From an uncultured Fusicatenibacter sp. (GTDB taxonomy: Bacteria > Bacillota > Clostridia > Lachnospirales > Lachnospiraceae), in assembly GCA_902493585.1 (NCBI GenBank), contig CABUPZ010000012.1:1-55730 (forward strand): a DNA stretch of 55,730 bases. Direction: 5' to 3'. The translations under genes and the position numbers were made by a program. Shown one piece after another: positions 26,114 to 34,443 of the stretch (position 1 is the stretch's first letter; every line of letters starts with the position of its first letter). The notes under the pieces were generated by a model. It was not told the DNA's origin, did no database searches, and saw nothing but the letters and a program-made list of their open reading frames with translations.

Positions 26114-27169
26114 ATGAACGAGAAAGAATCTATGTGGGCACTGGTAAAAGAAAAACCGGAGGCGGGACTTTGGATGAAACGTGTCCCGATTCCGGAGGTA
26201 GGACCCAATGATGTAAAGATTAAAATCCGTAAAACTGCAATCTGTGGTACGGACGTACACATTTATCAGTGGAACGAGTGGGCGCAGCACACGATTCCGA
26301 TCGGACTGACCGCAGGCCATGAGTTTGTCGGAGAAGTGGCGGAAGTTGGCGCAGGAGTCCGGGGATTTCATGTGGGAGATCTTGTGTCAGGAGAAGGCCA
26401 TATTACCTGCGGAAAATGCAGAAACTGTCTGGAAGGTCATAAAGAAAACTGTAAGGACGCGAAAGGAGTCGGTGTAAACCGAAATGGGGCATTTGCTGAG
26501 TATCTGGTAATTCCGGCTTCCAATGTATGGCCCTGCAATCCGAATATTCCGGAGGAACTGTATTCCATTTTTGATCCGCTGGGAAACGCGACCCATACCG
26601 CGTTGTCTTATGATGTGCTGGGGGAGGATGTCCTGATCACGGGAGCAGGTCCGATCGGAATGATGGCGGCGGCGATTGCCAAATTTGCGGGAGCGCGTCA
26701 TGTGGTAATCACAGACATGAACCCTTACCGTCTGGAGCTTGCAAAGAAACTTGGGGCTACAAGGACTGTGAACCTGAAGGAAGAAAATCTGACGGATGTA
26801 ATGAAAAAGATCGGAATGACCGAAGGTTTTGATATCGGAATGGAAATGTCCGGAAGCCAGGCGGGATTGTCCGACATGATACACAACATGAAACACGGAG
26901 GAAAGATCGCTCTGTTAGGACTGCAGAGACAGGATGCACAGGTGGATCTTGAAACGATTATTTTTAACGGTCTGAACATGCGCGGAATTTATGGAAGAAA
27001 AGTTTGGGATACCTGGTATAAAATGTCTACGATGATCCAGGCAGGTCTGGATATTTCCGAAGTGATCACACACCGTTTTGATATCCGTGACTATGAAAAG
27101 GGATTTCAGGCAATGATCTCTGGCCAGTCAGGAAAAGTAATTCTTGACTGGACGAAATTCAATGGTTAA
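26114..27169 (+). CDS. tdh: L-threonine 3-dehydrogenase
   Basis: This 351-residue zinc-dependent medium-chain dehydrogenase oxidises L-threonine with NAD to 2-amino-3-ketobutyrate. It follows the E. coli Tdh pattern almost without gaps: IRKTAICGTDVHIY with the catalytic zinc Cys, GHEFVGEV, SGEGHITCGKCRNC with the structural zinc cysteines, GVGVNRNG, the nucleotide-binding GAGPIGMMAA (about 178-187), and KGIYGRE-like RGIYGRKVWDTWYKM near the C-terminus. Start: ATG after AAGGGGAACAAA. It lies 28 bp after the beta-mannosidase and 44 bp before kbl, without a visible terminator, so it may be transcribed with module 2. Tdh next to Kbl is the classic threonine-to-glycine pathway. Confidence 0.96.
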   Translation: MNEKESMWALVKEKPEAGLWMKRVPIPEVGPNDVKIKIRKTAICGTDVHIYQWNEWAQHTIPIGLTAGHEFVGEVAEVGAGVRGFHVGDLVSGEGHITCGKCRNCLEGHKENCKDAKGVGVNRNGAFAEYLVIPASNVWPCNPNIPEELYSIFDPLGNATHTALSYDVLGEDVLITGAGPIGMMAAAIAKFAGARHVVITDMNPYRLELAKKLGATRTVNLKEENLTDVMKKIGMTEGFDIGMEMSGSQAGLSDMIHNMKHGGKIALLGLQRQDAQVDLETIIFNGLNMRGIYGRKVWDTWYKMSTMIQAGLDISEVITHRFDIRDYEKGFQAMISGQSGKVILDWTKFNG

Positions 27170-27213
27170 GATGAAAGCATAAGGCAAGCAGGAAAAGAGG
27201 GAAAGGCAGAACC

Positions 27214-28416
27214 ATGGAACGAAAAAATAATATTTTGGATATTTACAGAAAAGAAGTGGAAGAAATCCGGGAGGCAGGGCTGTTCAAAGACGAGGCTCCC
27301 ATCGCTTCTGCTCAGGGTGCGAGAGTGCGGCTGGAGGACGGCAGGGAAGTTCTCAATATGTGCGCGAACAATTATCTGGGACTGGGAGACAGTCCAAGAC
27401 TGATCGATGCGGCCAAGAGAACCTATGATGAAAGAGGTTATGGTCTGGCGTCTGTACGTTTTATCTGCGGAACCCAGGATATTCACAAAAAACTGGAGAA
27501 AAAGATTTCCGGCTTTCTCGGAACGGATGACACGATTTTATACTCTTCCTGTTTTGATGCCAATGGCGGACTGTTTGAGACGATTCTGACCGCAGAAGAT
27601 GCGGTAATCAGTGATGAACTGAATCATGCGTCCATCATCGACGGTGTCCGGCTGTGCAAAGCAAAACGTTATCGTTACAAAAACAATGATATGGAAGATC
27701 TGGAGCAGAAACTGAAAGAGGCAGACGAGGCAGGGGCAAGAATTAAGTTGATTGCTACAGATGGTGTGTTTTCCATGGATGGAATCATCTGTAATCTGAA
27801 AGGAGTCTGTGATCTTGCGGACAAATACCATGCGCTGGTGATGGTGGATGACAGCCATGCGGTTGGATTTCTTGGAAAGCACGGACGGGGAACCGCAGAA
27901 TACTGCGGAGTGGAAGGACGTGTGGACATTATCACTGGAACGTTGGGAAAAGCGCTCGGCGGAGCATCCGGCGGCTATACATCCGGAAGAAAAGAAATTA
28001 TTGATCTCCTGCGTCAGAGAAGCCGTCCTTACCTGTTTTCCAATACGCTGGCTCCGGCAATCGTAGGCGCGAGTCTGGAACTGTTTGATATGCTGGAGGA
28101 GAGCACGGAGCTGAGAGACCACCTGGAGGAGACGACTGCTTACTATCGGAAACTGCTGACGGAGAACGGATTCGATATTGTAGAAGGAACTCATCCGTGT
28201 GTGCCGGTTATGCTCTACGATGAGAAGACGGCGGCGGAATTCGCAAAGAGAATGATGGATAAAGGCGTGTATGTGGTTGCGTTTTCCTATCCGGTCGTTC
28301 CGAAAGGAAAAGCAAGAATCCGCACGCAGGTGTCTGCGGCACATACGAAGGAAGACATTGATTTTATTGTGAAATGCTTTATAGAAGTAAGAGCGGAGAT
28401 GGGACTGAAAGAATGA
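27214..28416 (+). CDS. kbl: 2-amino-3-ketobutyrate coenzyme A ligase (glycine C-acetyltransferase)
   Basis: This 400-residue PLP enzyme of the alpha-oxoamine synthase family splits 2-amino-3-ketobutyrate with CoA into glycine and acetyl-CoA, completing threonine breakdown begun by Tdh. Markers are CANNYLGL (about 50), GYGLASVRFICGTQ, VDDSHAVGFLG (about 212-222) and the PLP lysine Lys246 in TLGKALGGASGG. The length equals that of the E. coli enzyme. Start: ATG after GAGGGAAAGG. It overlaps the next gene by 4 bp (ATGA), so the M24 peptidase is translated from the same message. Confidence 0.95.
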   Translation: MERKNNILDIYRKEVEEIREAGLFKDEAPIASAQGARVRLEDGREVLNMCANNYLGLGDSPRLIDAAKRTYDERGYGLASVRFICGTQDIHKKLEKKISGFLGTDDTILYSSCFDANGGLFETILTAEDAVISDELNHASIIDGVRLCKAKRYRYKNNDMEDLEQKLKEADEAGARIKLIATDGVFSMDGIICNLKGVCDLADKYHALVMVDDSHAVGFLGKHGRGTAEYCGVEGRVDIITGTLGKALGGASGGYTSGRKEIIDLLRQRSRPYLFSNTLAPAIVGASLELFDMLEESTELRDHLEETTAYYRKLLTENGFDIVEGTHPCVPVMLYDEKTAAEFAKRMMDKGVYVVAFSYPVVPKGKARIRTQVSAAHTKEDIDFIVKCFIEVRAEMGLKE

Positions 28417-29663
28417 TGAAAAAAGAGTACTACACGGGAAACCGGGAAAATCTGTACCGCCATCTGCAGGAGGGCGCGCTTGCTGTGTTCTTTTCCGGAG
28501 ATGAGATCAGAAGATCAGCCGATGAATGTTATGATTACTTTGGAAACCGGAATTTTCTTTACCTGACCGGCCTGCAGGAAAAGGGTCTGGTGCTGCTTGC
28601 AGGAAAAAGGGAAAACGGAGAGGGTTGGGAAAAGCTGTATCTTCGTACGCCGGATCGGATGGCAGAGCGGTGGAGCGGAAGAAGGATCAAGGCACAGGAG
28701 GCTGCAGACTGCTCCGGCATCGAGAACTTCGGATATGACAGTGAATTTCGCAGTGATTTTCATCAGCTGGCGGTTTCCGGAACTTACCGTGCGGTTTATC
28801 TGGATGCCTATAAAAACGATCCGCAGGACATTGACACTTCCGTTCACCATTTTCAGAGCGAGATCAGCCGACAGTATCCCTATCTGAAACAGGAAAACGC
28901 GACGCCGATTCTGAAAAAACTCCGGACGATCAAGCAGCCCTGCGAGATTGAGGCAATCCGGAAAGCAGAGGTGATTACCGGGGAAGGCATTCGGGCGATG
29001 ATGAAAGCGTCCCGTCCGGGCATGTATGAATATCAGTATAAGGCGGAATTTGATTACGTTCTGGGACAGTACGGAACAGAGGGCAGCGGCTTTCCTCCGA
29101 TCATATCCGCCGGACAGAATAACTTCTGCATCCACTACTACAGCTACACAGGCCAGGCAAAAGACGGGGATATGATCCTGAATGACGTTGGGGCAAGATG
29201 GAACGGACTGGTCACCGACGTGTCCCGGGGATGGCCCTGCAATGGAACTTTTTCGGAAAGGCAGAAGCTTCTGTATGCGTGTGCCCTTGCGACTTCCGAT
29301 CATATGTTTGAAATCCTGAAACCAGGATTTCCGATGAAAGATGTGGATCTGACCGCAAGAAAATACAATTTTGAGCGGCTGAAGGAGGCAGGTGTCTGCA
29401 AAAACTATGGGGAAATCGGGACTTATATGTGGCATGGAGGAGCGCACCATATTGGGTACGACTGTCATGATATGATCCAGAAGCCCGAAGTGATCGCGCC
29501 GGGAATGGTTTTCTGCGTGGATATCGGTATTTATCACGAAGAATGGGGAATTGGTTTCCGGATCGAAGACAACTGTCTGGTCACAGAAGATGGCTGTGAG
29601 AATCTGTCCGCGCACATTCCAAGAACCATACCGGAAATCGAGTTTTATATGAAGAAGAACTGA
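28413..29663 (+). CDS. M24-family peptidase, Xaa-Pro aminopeptidase-like
   Basis: This 416-residue protein has an aminopeptidase-P N-terminal domain (about 1-150) and a pita-bread M24 domain (about 165-416). Most metal-site motifs are present: NDVGA and TDVSR (two Asp), HGGAHHIGYDCHD (His), and RIED (Glu). The usual TVEPGIY motif, however, reads CVDIGIY, so the expected Glu ligand is Asp370 and the Pro is lost. This may alter the metal site or specificity. The start is ATG 28413, overlapping the kbl stop; upstream in-frame ATG 28374 lies inside kbl and has no site. It is predicted to cleave N-terminal residues before proline in the cytoplasm, but activity should not be assumed because of the ligand change. 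A strong terminator follows. Confidence 0.85.
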   Translation: MMKKEYYTGNRENLYRHLQEGALAVFFSGDEIRRSADECYDYFGNRNFLYLTGLQEKGLVLLAGKRENGEGWEKLYLRTPDRMAERWSGRRIKAQEAADCSGIENFGYDSEFRSDFHQLAVSGTYRAVYLDAYKNDPQDIDTSVHHFQSEISRQYPYLKQENATPILKKLRTIKQPCEIEAIRKAEVITGEGIRAMMKASRPGMYEYQYKAEFDYVLGQYGTEGSGFPPIISAGQNNFCIHYYSYTGQAKDGDMILNDVGARWNGLVTDVSRGWPCNGTFSERQKLLYACALATSDHMFEILKPGFPMKDVDLTARKYNFERLKEAGVCKNYGEIGTYMWHGGAHHIGYDCHDMIQKPEVIAPGMVFCVDIGIYHEEWGIGFRIEDNCLVTEDGCENLSAHIPRTIPEIEFYMKKN

Positions 29664-29691
29664 GAACGATCATTTGTTGTCCGTGTAAATC

Positions 29692-29743
29692 AAAAAAACA
29701 GAAGGAATAGGGAAAAACAGATTCCCATTTCTTCTGTTTTTTT
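29692..29743 (+). terminator. terminator after the M24 peptidase gene
   Basis: AAAAAACAGAAG pairs with CTTCTGTTTTTTT, with the inner stem GGGAA/TTCCC. It probably ends the transcript that starts in module 2. Confidence 0.92.
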
Positions 29744-29772
29744 GTCAGTCATAAGATATGCAGATTTACACT

Positions 29773-29802
29773 CCGCCTGCTCAATGCAGGCCGGCTTTTT
29801 TT
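29773..29802 (+). terminator. second terminator between convergent genes
   Basis: CCGCCTGC pairs with GCAGGCCGG (one bulged base, five-base loop), followed by seven T. It backs up the first terminator and prevents read-through into the opposite-strand MATE gene. Confidence 0.75.
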
Positions 29803-29820
29803 AAAATTACTGTTTTGCCG

Positions 29821-31140
29821 CTATAGCTTGGTTGTATGCAGGGTAAGGACGATGCCCACCAGCATGGTTACCAGCTCTGCGGCCGGAAAAGCCATCCAGA
29901 TGCCTGTCACTCCGAGAAATGGAGGGAGCAGGTAGGCAAAGAGGATGATCAGAACGAATCCCCGGAGCACACAGATCAGCAGGGAGTATCCGTTTTTGAA
30001 TACCGCCTGAAAATAGCAGATGAAGACCATGTTGATGCCCATCAGAAGAAAGCCCGTAAAGTAAATGCGGATCGCCGGCGCGGAAAGTGCCAGGATGCCA
30101 GCGTCCGGATTCAGGAAGATGTAAGTAAACAGGTTCGGAACGATCAGACCCAGCAGCACGGGAATGGCGCAGATGACCAGAGACGTTTTGATGGCAAGGG
30201 AACGGACTTCGTGCGTCCGCGACCGGAAGCCTGCGCCGTAATTGGTGGAGAGGATCGGCTGAGCCGCCTGGTTGATACCCTTGCACAGGCTGATGACCAC
30301 GATTGCCGTGTTGCTGATCACTCCGAAAACGCTGACGCCGGTGTTTCCCGTATATTTCAGCAGCTGCAGGTTAAACACAAAAATAGTCAGGCCGGAAGCC
30401 ACTTCGATGAAGAAGCTGGCGAAGCCATTGATCGTGATATCCCGGAGAAAAGCCGGGCGGATTCCTTTCCGTGAGAAATGGAGCTGATTCTTCTTTGAGA
30501 AAAAATGTGTCAGAAGGATCAGGTTCGTCAGGGTGGAGCCGATCACGGTCGCAAGAGCGGCGCCGTCCATGCCCATATCCATGGGGAAGACAAAAACGTA
30601 GTCCAGTATGATATTGGTGACGCCGCCGGCGATCACGCCGTTCATTGCAAGTTTAGGAGCTCCGTCATTGCGCACAAAAGTCTGGAGGTAGGAGGAAAAG
30701 AAAAAGGCGCCCATGCCCCAGACGATGTACGGCAGATAGCCCATGATATACGGCATCGTCTCCTCCGTGCCGCCCAGCATCCAGGCAATATCTTCCATAA
30801 ATACCGTACAGATGACCATACAAACGGCAAGAAGAGCCAGTGTCAGCAGAAGGGAGACTGTGAAATAGGCATCCGATTTCTGTTTGTCACCCTTGCCGCG
30901 GGCGATGGACATAAGAACGGAACCGCCGACGCCGGTCAGCAGACCAAGGCCGAAGAAAATATTGTAGACCGGAAGCGCAATGTTCAGAGCTGCCATGGCG
31001 ACCGTACCGATGCCTTTTCCGATCATGATCGTATCGGCGAGCACATAGATGGAAGTCACCATAGTTCCAAAGATGGAAGGAAGCAGATAATGAAAGAAAA
31101 GCTTCCGGACCGGTGTTTGAAGAAAATCCTGTGTGTTCAT
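29821..31140 (-). CDS. MATE family efflux transporter
   Basis: This 439-residue protein has twelve predicted membrane spans, of the multidrug and toxin extrusion family (MepA/NorM-like). The N-terminal repeat shows FFHYLLPSIFGTMVTSIYVLADTIMIGKGIG and a GLGLLTGVGGSVLMS segment; the second half repeats the pattern from about residue 230. It should export drugs or metabolites using Na+ or H+ gradients; the substrate is unknown. AGAGG lies nine bases upstream of the start. It is divergent to a second, clearly different MATE gene at 31364, with only 223 bp between them. Confidence 0.92.
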   Translation of the reverse strand: MNTQDFLQTPVRKLFFHYLLPSIFGTMVTSIYVLADTIMIGKGIGTVAMAALNIALPVYNIFFGLGLLTGVGGSVLMSIARGKGDKQKSDAYFTVSLLLTLALLAVCMVICTVFMEDIAWMLGGTEETMPYIMGYLPYIVWGMGAFFFSSYLQTFVRNDGAPKLAMNGVIAGGVTNIILDYVFVFPMDMGMDGAALATVIGSTLTNLILLTHFFSKKNQLHFSRKGIRPAFLRDITINGFASFFIEVASGLTIFVFNLQLLKYTGNTGVSVFGVISNTAIVVISLCKGINQAAQPILSTNYGAGFRSRTHEVRSLAIKTSLVICAIPVLLGLIVPNLFTYIFLNPDAGILALSAPAIRIYFTGFLLMGINMVFICYFQAVFKNGYSLLICVLRGFVLIILFAYLLPPFLGVTGIWMAFPAAELVTMLVGIVLTLHTTKL

Positions 31141-31273
31141 TGTTTGTTACCTCTGTTGTTTGAAAAATTCTATGGATCCCGTCAGCCCGGCAGCTCTGCA
31201 GGCAGTCTGCCGCCGGCTGGAACGCAGCCAAATTCCAGTATAACAGAAAAGCTCATAAAATACACGCAATGTA

Positions 31274-31302
31274 TTAACTTTTTCAAAAATCTGTAGTAAA
31301 AT
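31274..31302 (+). promoter_or_regulatory. promoter for the second MATE gene
   Basis: TTAACT (31274-31279) and TAAAAT (31297-31302) are 17 bp apart. A short inverted repeat ATACACGCAATGTAT just upstream (31260-31274) is a possible operator shared with the divergent gene. No promoter of equal quality was found for the minus-strand gene. Confidence 0.5.
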
Positions 31303-31363
31303 GTGTAATGATTTTGAGGTTTCGCCTCCCGACATCTGATGAATCATGTAGGAGATTTCTGAA

Positions 31364-32722
31364 ATGGACACACAAAACAGTAAGACATTGATGACCCAGG
31401 GCAGTATTTCAAAAAAGATCATTTTCTTTGCCATTCCACTGTTCCTGGGCAATCTTTTTCAGCAGCTGTATAATACGGCGGATTCCCTGATCGTGGGAAA
31501 TTTTCTCGGAAGCAACGCGCTTGCAGCGGTCAGCTCTTCCGGCAACCTGATCTTTTTGATGGTAGGTTTTTTCAATGGCATCGCGATGGGCGCCGGAGTC
31601 GTTATGGCGCGGTATTACGGAGCAAGACAGAAAGAACGGCTCCAGTGCGCGATCCATACGACCGTTGCCTTCGGCCTGGCGGCGGGAGTGGTACTGACGG
31701 CAGTGGGTATGATCTTTGCGCCGAAAATCCTGGTCCTGATGGGGACGCCGGAGGAAGTGCTGCCCCAGTCTGTGGAATATTTCCGTACATATTTTGCAGG
31801 CTCTCTGGGATTTGTCATGTACAACATCTTTGTGGGCATCCATCAGTCCGTGGGGGACAGCCGGCATCCGCTGATCTATCTGATCGTATCCTCCTGTGTG
31901 AATGTGGGACTGGATCTGTTGTTTGTCGCCGTTTTTCATATGGGCGTGGGTTCTGCGGCGCTGGCAACGATCATTTCCCAGTTTGCCAGTGCGCTGCTTT
32001 GCATACGGAATCTGCGGAAGGCACCGGAGGAATACCGGCTGTATTTCCACAAAATCCGTTTTGATCTGCCCATGCTGAAACAGATCATCGCCAATGGTCT
32101 TCCGGCAGGTTTTCAGAATTCCGTGATTGCTCTTGCAAATGTGGTTGTGCAGACAAACATCAATGCATTCGGAAAATTGGCGATGGCAGGATGCGGTGCT
32201 TATTCCAAGATCGAAGGGTTCGGCTTCCTGCCGGTCAACTGTTTTACAATGGCGCTGACCACGTTTGTCAGCCAGAACCTCGGCGCAAAGGAGTATGAGA
32301 GGGCAAAAAAAGGAGCGAAATTCGGCATTCTCTGTTCGATTTCCATCGCCGAGCTGATCGGTATCGTGATCTATGCGGCGGCGCCTCTGCTGATCTCGGC
32401 GTTTAACAGCGATCCTGACGTTGTGGCTTACGGAGTGGCGCAGGCGCGCACGATTACTCTGTTTTACTTCCTGCTGGCGTTTTCCCACTGTATTGCCGCG
32501 ATTCTGCGCGGTTCCGGAAAATCCACGATCCCGATGCTGGTCATGCTCTGTGTCTGGTGCATTCTCCGTGTTACCTACATTACCGTCACAGTGCATTTCA
32601 TTCCGGATATCCGGGTGGTATTCTGGGCGTATCCACTGACCTGGAGCATCAGTTCGGCGATCTTCCTTGTACTGTTCCTGCGCGGAAAGTGGGTCTACGG
32701 TTTTGAGAAAAGGAAGGATTGA
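31364..32722 (+). CDS. MATE family efflux transporter
   Basis: This 452-residue, twelve-span transporter is of the MATE family (DinF/NorM-like clostridial group). Typical features are PLFLGNLFQQLYNTADSLIVGNFLG in the first span pair, MARYYGARQKERL and VGDSRHPL loops, and a second half starting near residue 240. It is divergent from the MATE gene at 29821 and only loosely similar to it in sequence, so this is not a recent duplication. ATG 31364 is used as start; the ribosome site is weak. The gene ends 330 bp before thiC with no clear U-run terminator; a hairpin at 32768-32795 may contribute. Confidence 0.92.
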   Translation: MDTQNSKTLMTQGSISKKIIFFAIPLFLGNLFQQLYNTADSLIVGNFLGSNALAAVSSSGNLIFLMVGFFNGIAMGAGVVMARYYGARQKERLQCAIHTTVAFGLAAGVVLTAVGMIFAPKILVLMGTPEEVLPQSVEYFRTYFAGSLGFVMYNIFVGIHQSVGDSRHPLIYLIVSSCVNVGLDLLFVAVFHMGVGSAALATIISQFASALLCIRNLRKAPEEYRLYFHKIRFDLPMLKQIIANGLPAGFQNSVIALANVVVQTNINAFGKLAMAGCGAYSKIEGFGFLPVNCFTMALTTFVSQNLGAKEYERAKKGAKFGILCSISIAELIGIVIYAAAPLLISAFNSDPDVVAYGVAQARTITLFYFLLAFSHCIAAILRGSGKSTIPMLVMLCVWCILRVTYITVTVHFIPDIRVVFWAYPLTWSISSAIFLVLFLRGKWVYGFEKRKD

Positions 32723-32759
32723 CGCGGACAGGCGGAAGTGTTAAACTGAAAAGCGAAAA

Positions 32760-32803
32760 AGATCGTTGTAACCGTTCGGCCAGCTGAACCGTTACAGATC
32801 GTT
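32760..32803. repeat. inverted repeat framed by direct repeats, upstream of the TPP riboswitch
   Basis: GTAACCGTTCGGC (32768-32780) and GCTGAACCGTTAC (32783-32795) form an inverted repeat with two mismatches and a 2-base centre. AGATCGTT occurs on both sides (32760-32767 and 32796-32803). The half-site TGTAACCGTT resembles a LacI/CcpA-type site. It could be an operator on the thi promoter (a possible -10 is TACAAT 32807-32812) or the end of the MATE transcript. Confidence 0.45.
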
Positions 32804-32812
32804 ACATACAAT

Positions 32813-32913
32813 CGAAAAAACCAGGGAGCTCGTGGAGCGGGCTGAGAGGAAGTGATCAACTTCGACCTGTATCACCTGATTTGGGTAATGCCAACGTAGG
32901 GAAGTGTTCATAA
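32813..32913 (+). ncRNA. TPP riboswitch (THI element)
   Basis: The conserved cores are intact: GGAGC, GGGCTGAGAGG, ATCACCTGAT, GGGTAATGCCA and CGTAGGGAA in order and at normal spacing. This is the thiamin pyrophosphate sensor, lying 140 bases upstream of thiC. When TPP is bound it should favour the terminator hairpin at 32946-32980 and switch off the thi operon. Ends are approximate. Confidence 0.97.
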
Positions 32914-32945
32914 AAAACGGCAAGCATTGACGATATTGTATGCAG

Positions 32946-32980
32946 CAGCCTCTGTTCCTTCCCGGAGCGGAGGCTGTTTC
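32946..32980 (+). terminator. riboswitch-controlled terminator
   Basis: CAGCCTC (32946-32952) pairs with GAGGCTG (32970-32976), with further pairing GTTCC/GGAGC-like inside, followed by TTTC. It lies between the TPP riboswitch and thiC, which points to transcription attenuation, although the U-run is short. Confidence 0.65.
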
Positions 32981-33052
32981 TGATTAGACAGGGAGGTTCA
33001 GATCAATTCCAGATTCCCGGTTTCCGGCTTCCGGAAAACAGAAAGGACGAGG

Positions 33053-34366
33053 ATGGATATGGATTACACGACACAGATGGACGCAGCCAGAAAAGGCATT
33101 GTCACAAAAGAGATGGAGCGTGTCGCTCAGAAGGAGCAGATGGATGTGGAAAAGCTGAGAGGACTTGTGGCGGAAGGCAAGGTCGCGATCCCGGCAAACA
33201 AGCTGCATACCTGTCTGGACGTCAACGGCATCGGTTCCATGCTGAAGACGAAGATCAACGTAAATCTGGGAACTTCCAGAGACTGGAAGGATATGGACAT
33301 GGAGATGGAGAAGGTCAACGACGCGGTAAAGATGGGCGCGGAGTCCATTATGGACCTGAGTTCCTTCGGCGATACTCAGAAGTTCCGCAGGAAGCTGACC
33401 GCAGAGTGTCCGGCGATCATCGGAACTGTGCCGATCTATGACGCAGTCGTTTACTATCATAAACCGCTTCGGGAGATCACCTCTGAGGAATGGATCAGGA
33501 TCGTGGAGATGCATGCAAAAGACGGCGTGGACTTTATGACCATCCATGTGGGGATCAACAGACGGACTGCCCAGCGGTTCAAAGAGGCGAAGCGTCTGAC
33601 CAATATCGTGTCCCGCGGCGGTTCCATCATCTTTGCCTGGATGGAGATGACAGGGGAGGAGAATCCGTTCTATGAGCACTACGACAGAATTCTGGAAATC
33701 TGCCGGGAGTACGATGTGACCCTGAGCCTTGGTGACGCCTGCCGTCCGGGCTGCCTTGCGGATGCGGGAGATATCTCACAGATTGAGGAACTGGTGACTC
33801 TTGGAGAGCTGACACGAAGAGCATGGGAAAAAGACGTACAGGTGATCATTGAAGGACCGGGCCATATGCCTCTGAACCAGATCGAGGCAAATATGAAGAT
33901 CCAGCAGACCATCTGCCAGGGCGCTCCGTTCTATGTCCTTGGCCCTCTGGTGACCGACGTGGCACCGGGATATGACCACATTACGGCGGCAATCGGCGGA
34001 GCCATCGCGGCGGCCAGCGGTGCAGCGTTCCTCTGCTATGTGACGCCGGCAGAGCATCTGCGTCTTCCGGATGTCAATGATGTGAAGGAGGGAATCATCG
34101 CTTCCAAGATCGCGGCACATGCGGCGGATATCGCCAAGGGAATTCCCCATGCGGCTGACTGGGATCGGGAGATGAGCACAGCGAGAAAGAATCTGGACTG
34201 GGAGGAAATGTTCCGGCTGTGCATCGATCCGGAGAAAGCACGCAGATACAGGGAAGAGGCAAAACCGGAGAAAGAAGATACCTGCAGCATGTGCGGAAAC
34301 TTCTGCGCGGTCAAGAATATGAACCGGATCCTGGACGGCGAGATCGTCAGCATTTTTGACGAGTGA
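33053..34366 (+). CDS. thiC: phosphomethylpyrimidine synthase
   Basis: This 437-residue radical-SAM enzyme converts aminoimidazole ribotide to HMP phosphate, the pyrimidine precursor of thiamin. It is the short bacterial/archaeal form, without the long N-terminal domain of the E. coli enzyme (about 630 residues). The barrel motifs NVNLGTS, ADSIMDLS-like ESIMDLSSFGD, GDACRPGCLADA, IEGPGHMPLN and TDVAPGYDH are present. The cluster-binding cysteines are Cys411, Cys414 and Cys418 in CSMCGNFC, spaced CX2CX3C rather than the CX2CX4C of E. coli. Start: ATG 33053 after GGACGAGG; ATG 33059 is also possible. It is the first gene of the operon, under TPP riboswitch control. Confidence 0.96.
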   Translation: MDMDYTTQMDAARKGIVTKEMERVAQKEQMDVEKLRGLVAEGKVAIPANKLHTCLDVNGIGSMLKTKINVNLGTSRDWKDMDMEMEKVNDAVKMGAESIMDLSSFGDTQKFRRKLTAECPAIIGTVPIYDAVVYYHKPLREITSEEWIRIVEMHAKDGVDFMTIHVGINRRTAQRFKEAKRLTNIVSRGGSIIFAWMEMTGEENPFYEHYDRILEICREYDVTLSLGDACRPGCLADAGDISQIEELVTLGELTRRAWEKDVQVIIEGPGHMPLNQIEANMKIQQTICQGAPFYVLGPLVTDVAPGYDHITAAIGGAIAAASGAAFLCYVTPAEHLRLPDVNDVKEGIIASKIAAHAADIAKGIPHAADWDREMSTARKNLDWEEMFRLCIDPEKARRYREEAKPEKEDTCSMCGNFCAVKNMNRILDGEIVSIFDE

Positions 34367-34443
34367 TCCGTGCCGGAAACTTTCGTGAAAAAATTTTTAT
34401 ATGATCGCTGAATGATTTTAAGGATCAGTATCAGAAGGAAGAT

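Noticed and set aside
30505..31296. A 263-residue plus-strand frame inside the minus-strand MATE gene
   Set aside because: His/Asp/Gln-rich low-complexity translation typical of an antisense shadow of a membrane protein.
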